From positions 1 to 44,134 of the forward strand of contig CANFOP010000007.1 of NCBI GenBank assembly GCA_947448685.1: DNA of 44,134 bases, in the 5' to 3' direction. Numbering within the stretch: the stretch's first letter is position 1; each line of letters starts with the position of its first letter. The position numbers and the translations under genes were made by a program. Below, in pieces: positions 1 to 9,300 of the stretch. The DNA comes from Chitinophagaceae bacterium (lineage in GTDB: Bacteria; Bacteroidota; Bacteroidia; Chitinophagales; Chitinophagaceae). The notes beneath the pieces were generated by a model. The model did no database searches. It saw only the letters and a list, made by a program, of their open reading frames with translations, and was not told the DNA's origin.

Positions 1-269
1 AAATTTAACAGCTAAATATTTTCTTTTTTGTGTGAATTTTCCTACCTTCATTTTCTCTTCAAAAGTAGGTTCAACTTCGTACGAACCACTGCAGAAGAGC
101 ACTTTCGGAGCACCGAAAAATATTATAGTTCTTTATGCAGCAGAAAAAACCCATTTTTCTGCAAACAAAAATCGCTGAAACCCTTTATTCATAATGGTTT
201 CAGAAGATGATAAAAAGTGATTTAATTTATCAGCAAATGGGGTGGTTCCTTTACGGCCCACACCACCAG

Positions 270-313
270 AAGGCCTGCAAAAACGTGCAAATAGCTGTTT
301 TTCAGGCCTTTTT
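270..313 (+). terminator. Intrinsic-terminator-like hairpin upstream of the integrase
   Basis: AAGGCCTG-C-AAAAAC (270-284) pairs with GTTTTT-CAGGCCTT (297-310), 14 bp with one bulged C, followed by TTT. Confidence 0.6.
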
Positions 314-510
314 ACATTTTTAAAATGCATATACGTGCATAAGTCGCCTCAATGTTGCAGTAATTTGGCAACATACTTGCAACAGAAAATCACGTAACTC
401 ACTCTTCTTCTTTCTCGTTTTTTACGCATTGAATTGCTTCGTTTTGCACCAAAATCGAAACAAAAATTAATGCAATTTTAAACCCATTTTAAACCTTTAA
501 ATTTTAAAAA

Positions 511-1737
511 ATGAGAAAAAACAATTTAATGGAATCGGCTGAGTTCAGCATTCATTTCCATCTTAGAAGAACATTTTCCTATGAAAATGGAGAACATCCT
601 ATTGTAATGCGGGTAAATTATCACAAAACCAGAAAAGATATCGTAACAGGTCTTTCCTGCCATGCTGATTACTGGATCTCGGAGAAAAACATGGTTGACC
701 CGGTTAATGATGAGGCCATCGCTGTCAATGAAGAACTGGTGCTCATCAGAGAAAAATCCAAAGAGCGCTACCGTGAGCTGAAGGAAAGTAAAAAGCCTTT
801 TAGTGTAAACGAGCTTATCGATTGTATCAAAGGGAAAGAACCAGCGCCCCAGTCCGTGATGGAATACATGGATATAAAAATAAAAGAGGTGGAAGAGTCC
901 GTTGATATTGATATGCGGGGTACTACTTTTTATAAGTACAAAAGGGTTAAGCGTTATCTTGAAGAGTTTCTGATGAACAGTAGGAATTTTAAAAACTATC
1001 CCGTTAGTGGAATTGATGTAGACTTCATCAACAAATTCAGCAACTTTCTACGTAAAGAAAAACAGAACGGTCAAAACTCGGTTACAGCTTTATTAAGTGT
1101 GCTAAGAACCGTTTTAAAAATAGCCATTGAATCGGGTGTAATCCAAAAGAACCCTTTTGATTCGATTCATTTTAAAAGAAAGCCAGTGAACAGAGAATAT
1201 CTTTCCATTGAAGAGTTAGATGAGTTGCAGCGACTCTCCGATCTAAAACCAGATTTAGAACTCGCCCGCGATTTATTCTTGTTTGCTTGCTACACCGGAC
1301 TTGCTTATTCGGATATCAAAGAACTCAAAAAAGGACATATCAACATCGATCATGACGGAAGCAAGTTTATTCATAAAGCTCGTTATAAAACGGAAATCAT
1401 GAGTTTGATACCGGTGTTACCAACCGCCGAAAAAATCTTATTGAAATATTCCATAGATGCTGATTTTAGAAATTTCCGCTGGAAGGTTCCATATAACTCT
1501 AAGCTTAATGGCAAGTTGAAAGAAGTAGCATTGCTGGCGAATATTGACAGGAAAATATTTATGCACCTGGGTCGTCACACTTTTGCTACCACCATTACTT
1601 TAAGCAATGGAATCTCACTCGAAACCGTGAGTAAGATGCTTGGCCATAGTACGATTAAACATACACAGGAGTATGCTAAAATAACGGGTTCGAAAGTGAA
1701 GAATGAGATGAGTAAGATTATGGGGATTTATAGTTAG
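511..1737 (+). CDS. Tyrosine recombinase / phage-type integrase (Bacteroidota type with SAM-like N-terminal domain)
   Basis: 408 aa; C-terminal catalytic motifs ACYTGLAYSDI, HLGRHTFATT, MLGHSTIKHTQEYAKI. Confidence 0.95.
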   Translation: MRKNNLMESAEFSIHFHLRRTFSYENGEHPIVMRVNYHKTRKDIVTGLSCHADYWISEKNMVDPVNDEAIAVNEELVLIREKSKERYRELKESKKPFSVNELIDCIKGKEPAPQSVMEYMDIKIKEVEESVDIDMRGTTFYKYKRVKRYLEEFLMNSRNFKNYPVSGIDVDFINKFSNFLRKEKQNGQNSVTALLSVLRTVLKIAIESGVIQKNPFDSIHFKRKPVNREYLSIEELDELQRLSDLKPDLELARDLFLFACYTGLAYSDIKELKKGHINIDHDGSKFIHKARYKTEIMSLIPVLPTAEKILLKYSIDADFRNFRWKVPYNSKLNGKLKEVALLANIDRKIFMHLGRHTFATTITLSNGISLETVSKMLGHSTIKHTQEYAKITGSKVKNEMSKIMGIYS

Positions 1738-1876
1738 TGTTTTTCGGTTGTGATTAAAATATACACGTTTATCAATTGCTGTGTTACGGAAGCGTAATGA
1801 GAGGGGGGGCTATATTTTTGCATTTTTTGTAAGAATAATTAATGTACTAAGCATTTGTCAATTGTTTATCCATATT

Positions 1877-1972
1877 GCATAATATGCTATTCACTTTACA
1901 TATTTTATTATAAAAAGCATGCTAAAGTATGCATTATAGTCAAAAATACTATATTTGCATATTAAATTATGC
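1877..1972. promoter_or_regulatory. Putative operator array of the XRE gene (GCAT...ATGC palindromes)
   Basis: GCATAATATGC (1877-1887), GCATGCTAAAGTATGC (1917-1932), GCATATTAAATTATGC (1957-1972); -7-like TATATTTG at 1950-1957. Confidence 0.55.
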
Positions 1973-2247
1973 AAAATATGGATTTCTCTAATATTCGGGT
2001 TAGTGATGTAAAAATCGAAATTGGAACGCTCATAAAAAAAATGAGGGCCAATAGAAAATTGACTCAGGTAGAACTAGCTAAACGATTAAACTTATCGAGA
2101 ATAACTATTCAAAATATCGAACGAGGGAATAATTTCACAATTGATTCTTGCCTGCTTGTATTTCAACATTTTGATGAAATCGAGTCATTTAATGCGTATA
2201 TTAAATCAAAGATTGATGACTACAATGAAATGAAATCCATCTACTAG
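1969..2247 (+). CDS. XRE-family helix-turn-helix transcriptional regulator (start may be ATG 1978)
   Basis: HTH motif LTQVELAKRLNLSRITIQNIERGNN. Confidence 0.85.
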   Translation: MQNMDFSNIRVSDVKIEIGTLIKKMRANRKLTQVELAKRLNLSRITIQNIERGNNFTIDSCLLVFQHFDEIESFNAYIKSKIDDYNEMKSIY

Positions 2248-2411
2248 AGTAGGTTAAATCTCTATGCAACTGAGAATATGTATAATTTTTTATTGCTCGA
2301 TTAAATTGATGGTGATGTGTACCAAGTTCAATGGTCAATGGATGCTAAAAATAGAGGAGTGATTCCAATAAAATAGTAGATTATGGTTGATTTGAATGAC
2401 TTTGATAGAGT

Positions 2412-2446
2412 ATGCGGCGAATAAACTCCACATTCGCCGCATTTTT
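2412..2446 (+). terminator. Intrinsic terminator
   Basis: ATGCGGCGAAT (2412-2422) and ATTCGCCGCAT (2432-2442), perfect 11-bp stem followed by TTTT. Confidence 0.75.
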
Positions 2447-2561
2447 GCGGTGAATAATTCTAAAATTGACTCTTTTTTAAATAGGAACATCAATCCACTA
2501 TCTATTTTTTAATGAATTTAGTTAGTACATTATCTATTTTTGTATTAATTTAAATAACGAT

Positions 2562-2690
2562 ATGGGTGATTTATGGGAAAACTTTATTATTTCGGAAAAA
2601 ATAAAAAAACAAAATACAATAAGGCAGTTAACTGGCAAAAGTGACTATTTCAAAGAAATACTCGATTTTGAATTTAAAGATAATAAGTAA
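2562..2690 (+). pseudogene. Possible remnant of a DUF4143-type AAA ATPase C-terminus
   Basis: Short ORF MGDLWENFIISEKIKKQNTIRQLTGKSDYFKEILDFEFKDNK*; G-x-LWENFIIS-E-x-xK resembles the DUF4143 'LFENFVISEL' motif, with FEFK resembling its 'YEFK' strand. Confidence 0.4.
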
Positions 2691-3031
2691 ACAACTTCAA
2701 TGCTTCCACCTTAAAGTAATTGGTATTGGCAGCAAATATCAAATGAATTCATTTTCAATTATCTTTTCCCAAAAAAATTAAATTTTCACCCCATACATCA
2801 TTACACATACCCATTTCCGTTAGTTAACCTTCTCAACTGCATAAATTCCTCCCTCCACTACCTCAACAAAATCGCATTCCCATTCTTCACAATCACCTTT
2901 CCCTCTAGCAGCACAGCACTTACGTAATATACATAAGTCGTGCCCGGCTGTTACTTTTACTTGTATTTTCCAATGTTCTGCAATTCAATGGATGTAATTG
3001 CATATAAAAATGATTACTACCCATTATTTAC

Positions 3032-3125
3032 ACCCTTTAGGGTATATAAATGAATGAAATATTATTTTTTATACCCTTAAAGGTATATTTTTATCAATTT
3101 TTATTATATTCGTACCTTAAAGGGT
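3032..3125. promoter_or_regulatory. Three evenly spaced operators of the hip-like operon
   Basis: ACCCTTTAGGGT (3032-3043), ACCCTTAAAGGT (3073-3084), ACCTTAAAGGGT (3114-3125); centres 3037.5, 3078.5, 3119.5; -7-like TATATTCG at 3105-3112. Confidence 0.7.
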
Positions 3126-3132
3126 ATAAAAT

Positions 3133-3339
3133 ATGTCCACTTCTATATCAGATTTTATTAAGCAAAAAAGAAAGCAGCTGAAACTCACACAGCCCGATTT
3201 GGCAGAAAGGGCCGGGGTTGGACTTCGGTTCGTAAGAGAGCTGGAACAAGGAAAACAAACGGTTCGGTTAGACAAAGTGAATCAAGTACTCGCTTTATTT
3301 GGAAGTAAATTAGGTGTCATTAGAAATATTGAATCATGA
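3133..3339 (+). CDS. hipB-like: HipB-like XRE antitoxin/repressor
   Basis: 68 aa; KLTQPDLAERAGVGLRFVRELEQGKQTVRLDKVNQVLALFG, typical HipB; overlaps the next ORF. Confidence 0.85.
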   Translation: MSTSISDFIKQKRKQLKLTQPDLAERAGVGLRFVRELEQGKQTVRLDKVNQVLALFGSKLGVIRNIES

Positions 3340-3662
3340 GACAAGCAGAAGTATTTTATAAAAATGAATTGGCTGGTATCATCGCAGAAAATGATGAGGG
3401 GTATGTATTTCAATACGATGCTAATTATTTAAAAAATGTAGACTCAAAACCAATTAGTCTAACAATACCTTTAAATGATCAACCTTACAAAAGTAGACTC
3501 TTGTTTCCTTTTTTTGACGGATTGATTCCTGAAGGTTGGTTATTGAATATTGCGTTAACCAATTGGAAGCTCAATCAAAGAGACCGTTTTGGATTGCTAC
3601 TGTCTTTATGCAAAGACACTATTGGTTGTATTTCTGTTATACCAAAATTAGAAGAAGAATGA
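3336..3662 (+). CDS. HipA N-terminal-domain-only protein (HipS-like)
   Basis: 108 aa; AEVFYKNELAGIIAENDEGYVFQYDANYL...PFFDGLIPEGWLL matches the HipA N-terminal (couple_hipA) domain. Confidence 0.85.
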   Translation: MRQAEVFYKNELAGIIAENDEGYVFQYDANYLKNVDSKPISLTIPLNDQPYKSRLLFPFFDGLIPEGWLLNIALTNWKLNQRDRFGLLLSLCKDTIGCISVIPKLEEE

Positions 3663-4597
3663 TGAACTGTTTATACTGCTATCAACCACTGAATAAAGAT
3701 GAAATTGATTTTCATCCATCTTGTAGCAAAAGGATTTTTGGAACTACACAGCCCCCTGTTATTGATTTTGATTTAAAGCAACTGGAAGAACTGGCCAAAC
3801 AAATCGTTATTGAAAGTAAAGCAGTAACAGGTGTTCAGCCAAAATTGTCTTTGAATATAAAGAAACAGATTAATGAAGCACCAAAATTAACCATCGTGGG
3901 GCTACAAGGAGATTTTATTCTTAAGCCGCCTTCAGCTCAATACAAAGAACTGCCGGAAAATGAAGACTTAACCATGCACTTGGCGGATTTGGCAAAGATA
4001 AAAACTGCCAAACATTCTTTGATTCGTTTACATTCAGGAGAGCTGGCATATTTGACTAAGCGCTTTGATAGAATAAAAGGACAAAAAATTGCAGTTGAGG
4101 ATTTTTGTCAGTTAAGCGAAAGACTTACGGAGGAGAAATACAGAGGCTCCATTGAAATGATTGGAAAAATCGCTAACAAATTCACCACTAATAATGGTAT
4201 TGAGGCGCAACGACTCTTTGAGCTGATACTATTTTGCTATCTCACCGGCAATGCAGATATGCACCTAAAGAATTTTTCATTAATCGAAAATTTATTGGGA
4301 GAATATGAATTTTCGCCGGCTTATGATTTATTGAATACTGCTATTGTTATTCCTGATGATAAGGAAGAATCCGCATTAACAATCAATGGTAAGAAGAGTA
4401 AGATTAATATAAAAGACTTTAACGTATTAGCAACTTCACTTAAAATAAATGAAAAATCACAACAAGCCATATACGCCAGATTAAACAAGATTTTACCAAA
4501 ATGGATTGCATGCATAAATGACAGTTTCTTGTCGAAGAATCTACAAAAAACTTACATAGAGATGCTGCAAAAAAAGCATGTGAAGTTGTTTGTATAA
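3659..4597 (+). CDS. HipA-like Ser/Thr kinase core (HipT-like) with N-terminal CxxC...HxxxC motif
   Basis: ATG 3659 overlaps the HipS-like stop (ATGA). Kinase motifs GVQPKLSL, FILKPPS, LTKRFDR, GNADMHLKNFSL, FSPAYDLLNT. Confidence 0.85.
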   Translation: MMNCLYCYQPLNKDEIDFHPSCSKRIFGTTQPPVIDFDLKQLEELAKQIVIESKAVTGVQPKLSLNIKKQINEAPKLTIVGLQGDFILKPPSAQYKELPENEDLTMHLADLAKIKTAKHSLIRLHSGELAYLTKRFDRIKGQKIAVEDFCQLSERLTEEKYRGSIEMIGKIANKFTTNNGIEAQRLFELILFCYLTGNADMHLKNFSLIENLLGEYEFSPAYDLLNTAIVIPDDKEESALTINGKKSKINIKDFNVLATSLKINEKSQQAIYARLNKILPKWIACINDSFLSKNLQKTYIEMLQKKHVKLFV

Positions 4598-4737
4598 GTT
4601 TTTGAAAAGTGAAAAGAGTTATTCACCCAACGAATTAAGCGCTCTCAATTAAGAAGCCCACATGTTCAATAAATTTTAAGATTTCCGTCCATTTGTAAAA
4701 AATAATCATTAAAATAATTGTAATTTTTTTGATGTTT

Positions 4738-4775
4738 TATCGGATTTTTTCCGATATTAGTGTAATTATTTTACA
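4738..4775. promoter_or_regulatory. Putative AbiEi operator(s)
   Basis: TATCGGA-TTTTT-TCCGATA (4738-4756) and TGTAA-TTATT-TTACA (4761-4775) just before ATG 4780. Confidence 0.5.
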
Positions 4776-4779
4776 TAAA

Positions 4780-5418
4780 ATGGACTTTAAAGCCGCTTTA
4801 ATCCCTTTTTCTGAAGAGCCTTTGACCAAACAGGTCTTACTGGAACTGCTCAATGAGTATAAGCGCCCTTTTGACAAAATCAATGAACTGGTTAAACAAG
4901 GAATATTGGTGTTGGTGAAGAATGGCTTATATATTCCTGGTCCAGCATCTTTGGTTAGTGGACCTGAACCATTCTTGTTAGCTAATCATATTTGGGGACC
5001 AAGTTATGTTTCTCTTGAATCTGCAATGTCTTATTGGGGTTTGATACCAGAACGGGTATTTGAAATATCATCTGTAACTACGATGCTGAGCAAAACATAC
5101 AACACTCCAACAGGAAGATATAGTTATATACATATGCCATCACCTTATTACGCTATGGGAATTCAACAAAGAAAACTATCCGATAGACAACATATTTTGA
5201 TAGCTTCTCCCGAAAAATCTGTTTGCGATAAAGTAGTTGCTACTACTGGAATATTGCTTAGAAGTAAAAAACAAGTCCTTGATTTATTATTAGAAGACTT
5301 TAGAATTTCTGAAGAGCGGTTAAAATCTTTTAATACAGAAGAAATGAAAAACTGGTTGCCATTTGCACCAAAAAAATCTAGTCTTGAAATGCTCATTAAT
5401 ACAATTAGTCAATTATGA
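4780..5418 (+). CDS. AbiEi-family antitoxin / transcriptional regulator
   Basis: Winged-helix N-terminus (LLELLNEYKRPFDKINELVKQGILVLVKNGLYIPGP), then the AbiEi core (SYVSLESAMSYWGLIPERV, SPEKSVCDKV). Overlaps the toxin ORF. ATG 4780 preferred over the ORF-track start at 4729. Confidence 0.85.
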   Translation: MDFKAALIPFSEEPLTKQVLLELLNEYKRPFDKINELVKQGILVLVKNGLYIPGPASLVSGPEPFLLANHIWGPSYVSLESAMSYWGLIPERVFEISSVTTMLSKTYNTPTGRYSYIHMPSPYYAMGIQQRKLSDRQHILIASPEKSVCDKVVATTGILLRSKKQVLDLLLEDFRISEERLKSFNTEEMKNWLPFAPKKSSLEMLINTISQL

Positions 5419-6266
5419 TAAAAGAATGGTTACAAGAATATCAACCTAAAAATATGGAAGAAGCCGGATTGGCACTTCGCGAAATCATGCAGGAAGTTGC
5501 ACTTGCTGGTTTGTACAGAGCAGGCTTTTTTGAAAAAGCTGCATTTTATGGTGGTACTGCTTTAAGAATTCTTTACGGTTTAGATAGGTTTTCGGAAGAT
5601 TTGGATTTTTCACTTTTGCAACATGATGATGATTTTAAAATAGAAAAATATTTAGGCGCTATAGAACAAGAATTTTCTTCATTGGGAATGAAAGTAAGTA
5701 TTCAAGAAAAAACAAAGAAAATAAAAAGCAATATTGACTCTGCTTTTTTAAAATCGGATACCATTTGGCATGAATTAGAGTTGGAAAATTTAAACCATCC
5801 AATTCCTTATGACAATCGCCTGCATGTAAAAATAAAAATTGAAGTGGATACACAACCACCCAAGGGTTTTGTTACAGAAGATAAGCTACTATTAAAACCC
5901 TTTTCCTTTTATGTAAAAACGTATACCCTTCCTAATCTTTTTGCCGGCAAGATGCATGCCTTATTGTTTAGAAAATGGAAACAACGCATGAAAGGCAGAG
6001 ATTGGTACGATATGGAATGGTATATAAAAAAGGGAACTCCATTGCATCTCGAACATTTTATATCAAGGGCTATAGATAGCAATGACCTTAAAAGTGTAGA
6101 ACTATCTAATGAGGCATTCAAAAATATCCTGAGAGAGAAAATTAAAACCGTTTCTATGGAGATGATAAAAGAAGATGTCAGAAAATTTATCAAGAATGAT
6201 AGCAATATAAAAATATGGTCTCAATCTTATTTTTTGGATTTGATTGAAAAGATGAAATTCTGTTAG
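5415..6266 (+). CDS. AbiEii-family nucleotidyltransferase toxin
   Basis: GGTALRILYGLDRFSEDLDFSL motif, R-DWYDMEWY downstream motif; overlaps the antitoxin gene by 4 nt. Confidence 0.9.
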   Translation: MIKEWLQEYQPKNMEEAGLALREIMQEVALAGLYRAGFFEKAAFYGGTALRILYGLDRFSEDLDFSLLQHDDDFKIEKYLGAIEQEFSSLGMKVSIQEKTKKIKSNIDSAFLKSDTIWHELELENLNHPIPYDNRLHVKIKIEVDTQPPKGFVTEDKLLLKPFSFYVKTYTLPNLFAGKMHALLFRKWKQRMKGRDWYDMEWYIKKGTPLHLEHFISRAIDSNDLKSVELSNEAFKNILREKIKTVSMEMIKEDVRKFIKNDSNIKIWSQSYFLDLIEKMKFC

Positions 6267-6328
6267 TTTTATAAAATCATTTGAAATTGAATTTCAGTTG
6301 AGTTTTAAATTCTCTAAAAAATTATATC

Positions 6329-9300
6329 ATGTCTGTTTTTTCCAATGAACAAATCAGAATTTTCCAAACGCTTTTCAAAGGAAGAGAAGATGTGTTTGCA
6401 GTTCGTTGGGAAAAAGATAACAAAGCTGGTTATATGCCAGCATACGATTTGAATTGGGATGAATTTGCAAAGCATAAATTAAGAGGTGGTACATTAAAAG
6501 ATTTTCCCAATAAAGAGTTTGCTCAACTTTCGCAGCAGAGAATTATTAATCATCTCATCGGAAAAGAGGTTGTTGGTTTGTATCCTTTATTAGCAGATAA
6601 TTCTTCTTGGTTTATTGTTGCAGATTTTGATGAAAGCTTATCCAGTAAAAGAAGTTGGTTTGAGGAATGTAGGACTTTCATTGAAGCATGCAACCAATTT
6701 CAAATTCCTGCATATCTTGAACGTTCCAGAAGTGGCAAAGGCGGGCATGTTTGGATTTTCTTTGATTCAAATTATCCTGCATACAAAAGCAGAAAAATAG
6801 TTCTGCATATTTTAGAATTCTGTGGTATCATTTCGCCATTTGATAAAAACGCTAACTACGACAGATTATTTCCGAATCAAGATTACCATTCCGGAAAAGG
6901 ATTGGGTAATTTAGTTGCTCTACCGCTTCAGCAAAAAGCATTAGAAAATAATAATTCTTGTTTTATTGACCCAAAAGATCTTTTACCATTCGATAATCAA
7001 TGGGTGTTTTTACAAAAAATACAACGCGTTAAAATTGAACATTTAGAGGAGATATTTAATAGGCTTAAAATTTCAATTAATGATAAAAAAATATTTCCTG
7101 TTGAAACTTTATCGACAGAAAATGTAATTCAAATTGTACTAAACAATCAGATTATAATTTCAAGAAATCAACTAACAACGAATCTGATTTCTTTTTTAAG
7201 AGATAGCCTCAACTTTATTAATTCGGAATATATCATAAAAAAGAAGCTTGGTAAAAATACATTTGGCATTGAACACTATTTCAAAATGTTGGAAGAAAAA
7301 GAAGGTTTGATTCTATTACCTAAGGGATTTATAGGCAAGATAATTCGTTTCTGCAATGAGCAAAAAATTAAGTTTCAACTAATCGATGAAAGAAGGAAAC
7401 TTACAGAAGTTAATTTTTCTTTTAAAGCTTCTTTGTTTAAGTATCAACAAGAAGCCGTTGATTTAACTGATAAAAAAGAAATGGGAGTTATTGTTGCTCC
7501 AACAGGTTCGGGTAAAACTATAATTGGGCTTAATATAATAACTAAGAAAAAACAACCAGCCTTAATTATTGTTCATCGGAAACAATTGTTCGACCAATGG
7601 ATTGAACGCATCCAATCCTTTCTTGGCATTGCCGAAACCTTTATTGGAAAAATATCACCTGGTCAGCAAAAAATAGGCACGCATGTCACTGTGGCTATGA
7701 TACAAAGTCTTGCTTCAATAGAAGTAGAAAACGAATTATTCAAGTCTTTTGGAATCATCATTATTGACGAGTGCCATCATGTTCCGGCTAAAACTTTTAG
7801 GCAAGTAATTCAAAATTTTTCTACCTACTTTATGTATGGTTTAACGGCTACGCCTATTCGCAAGAATAATGACGAAAAATTAATCTTCATTCATATTGGC
7901 GAAGTTATTCAAGAAGTGAAATTTCCAATTGAAAATAATTCGTCAAAAAAAGTATCTGTAATAATTCGGGAAACTGACCTGTTTGTTCCATTTGACTATA
8001 AGACAGATAAAACCGAAATGCTTGCACAAATACTGATTCATGATTCTGAAAGAAACAGAATTATTATTGATGATATTAAAACAGAAGCAAACACGGGGAA
8101 GAAAATTTTAGTTCTTACTGAAAGAAAGGCGCACATTAATATCTTGTATCAATATTTAAAAACCAATTACGAAGTAATTACGATTTCTGGTGAAGATTCA
8201 GAAACAACAAGAAAAATAAAATTCAAACAAATTAAGGAAGGCCAATTCCAAATTTTGATTTCTACCGGGCAATTCCTGGGCGAAGGAAGCGACATGGATA
8301 ATTTAGAATGTTTAGTACTTGCATATCCGTTTGCTTTTGAAGGCAAATTGATACAATACATGGGAAGGGTTCAGAGATCAGAATTTACCGCCATTATCTA
8401 TGATTATAGAGACATTCACATTGACTACTTAGAAAAACAATTCAGACAAAGAAACCTGCATTATAAAAAATTAATGAATGTAGGGCAAATTAGTAAATTC
8501 GATGAGTTGACCTTGTTGTTTAATGAAAATGTAGTTTTTGTAAATTCAGATGCTTATGTTTTACCGATAAGCTGTTTAGATTTATCGATTGGCATAGAAA
8601 AATTTAAAGAGGGAATTAAATGGAAATTAAGGGTTTTAAATTATGATGAAGAGCGTTGTGAATTAATGACAGAGATATTAGATTACCATGCTAAGTCGAA
8701 AATGAATACGCACAAACAGAGTTCCTTACAATTTTTAATTATCGATAAAATTAAATTTCGCACTGTTGATACTGGTCATTTGTTGAATGCTATAGAGCTT
8801 AAAAGAAATCCGATTAATCACATTATATCTGAGTCTTCTTTTGATGATGAAATGTCTAATCGTATTGAGATAAAATCACACAAGCCAATTGAAAGACTAT
8901 TATCAAAAACCATGAAAGTGCCTTTCAATAAGATTCAATTTTTACATGCATGTGTTTCTTTTCAGGTATTTGTTGAAGAGCTTAAACAAGAAATTACTTT
9001 TGAGATTGAAAACCCTGATATAAGGCCAGAATTTGAAGCAATCAAAGATTACTTTATAAAAATTTTGAAGAAAAAATTAATTACTACTCAAATTGAAATT
9101 CGCTATTTGGATAATGAAATTATTTCCCAATATGCAAGCTCTGAAGATATCGATAAAATCAACAGTAGTATTGTTGATAATGTTCGATTTGAATTTGTGA
9201 AAAAAGAGATTCTATCATTTAAAGGTGAACATAAAAATTCAACAGTTATAAACACTTTTGATGATTTTATGTATAAAGAAAGAGATGCCGCTGGAAAAAT

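Noticed and set aside
133-330. ORF-track ORFs in 1-510 (28..210 +, 133..330 -)
   Set aside because: Overlap each other and the terminator-like palindrome; no recognisable domain or ribosome-binding context.
2310-2380. Short open frame IDGDVYQVQWSMDAKNRGVIPIK* after the XRE gene
   Set aside because: Only 23 codons, preceded immediately by a stop, no family recognised; could be a relic but is unsupported.
2760-2960. Minus-strand fragment (YVYYVSAVLLEGKVIVKNGNAILLR) resembling a secreted-protein C-terminus
   Set aside because: Too short and interrupted by stops on both sides; resemblance not convincing.
3536-4597. ORF-track start at 3536 for the HipT-like gene
   Set aside because: The first 41 codons overlap the HipS-like gene out of frame; the ATG at 3659 in an ATGA overlap is the natural start.
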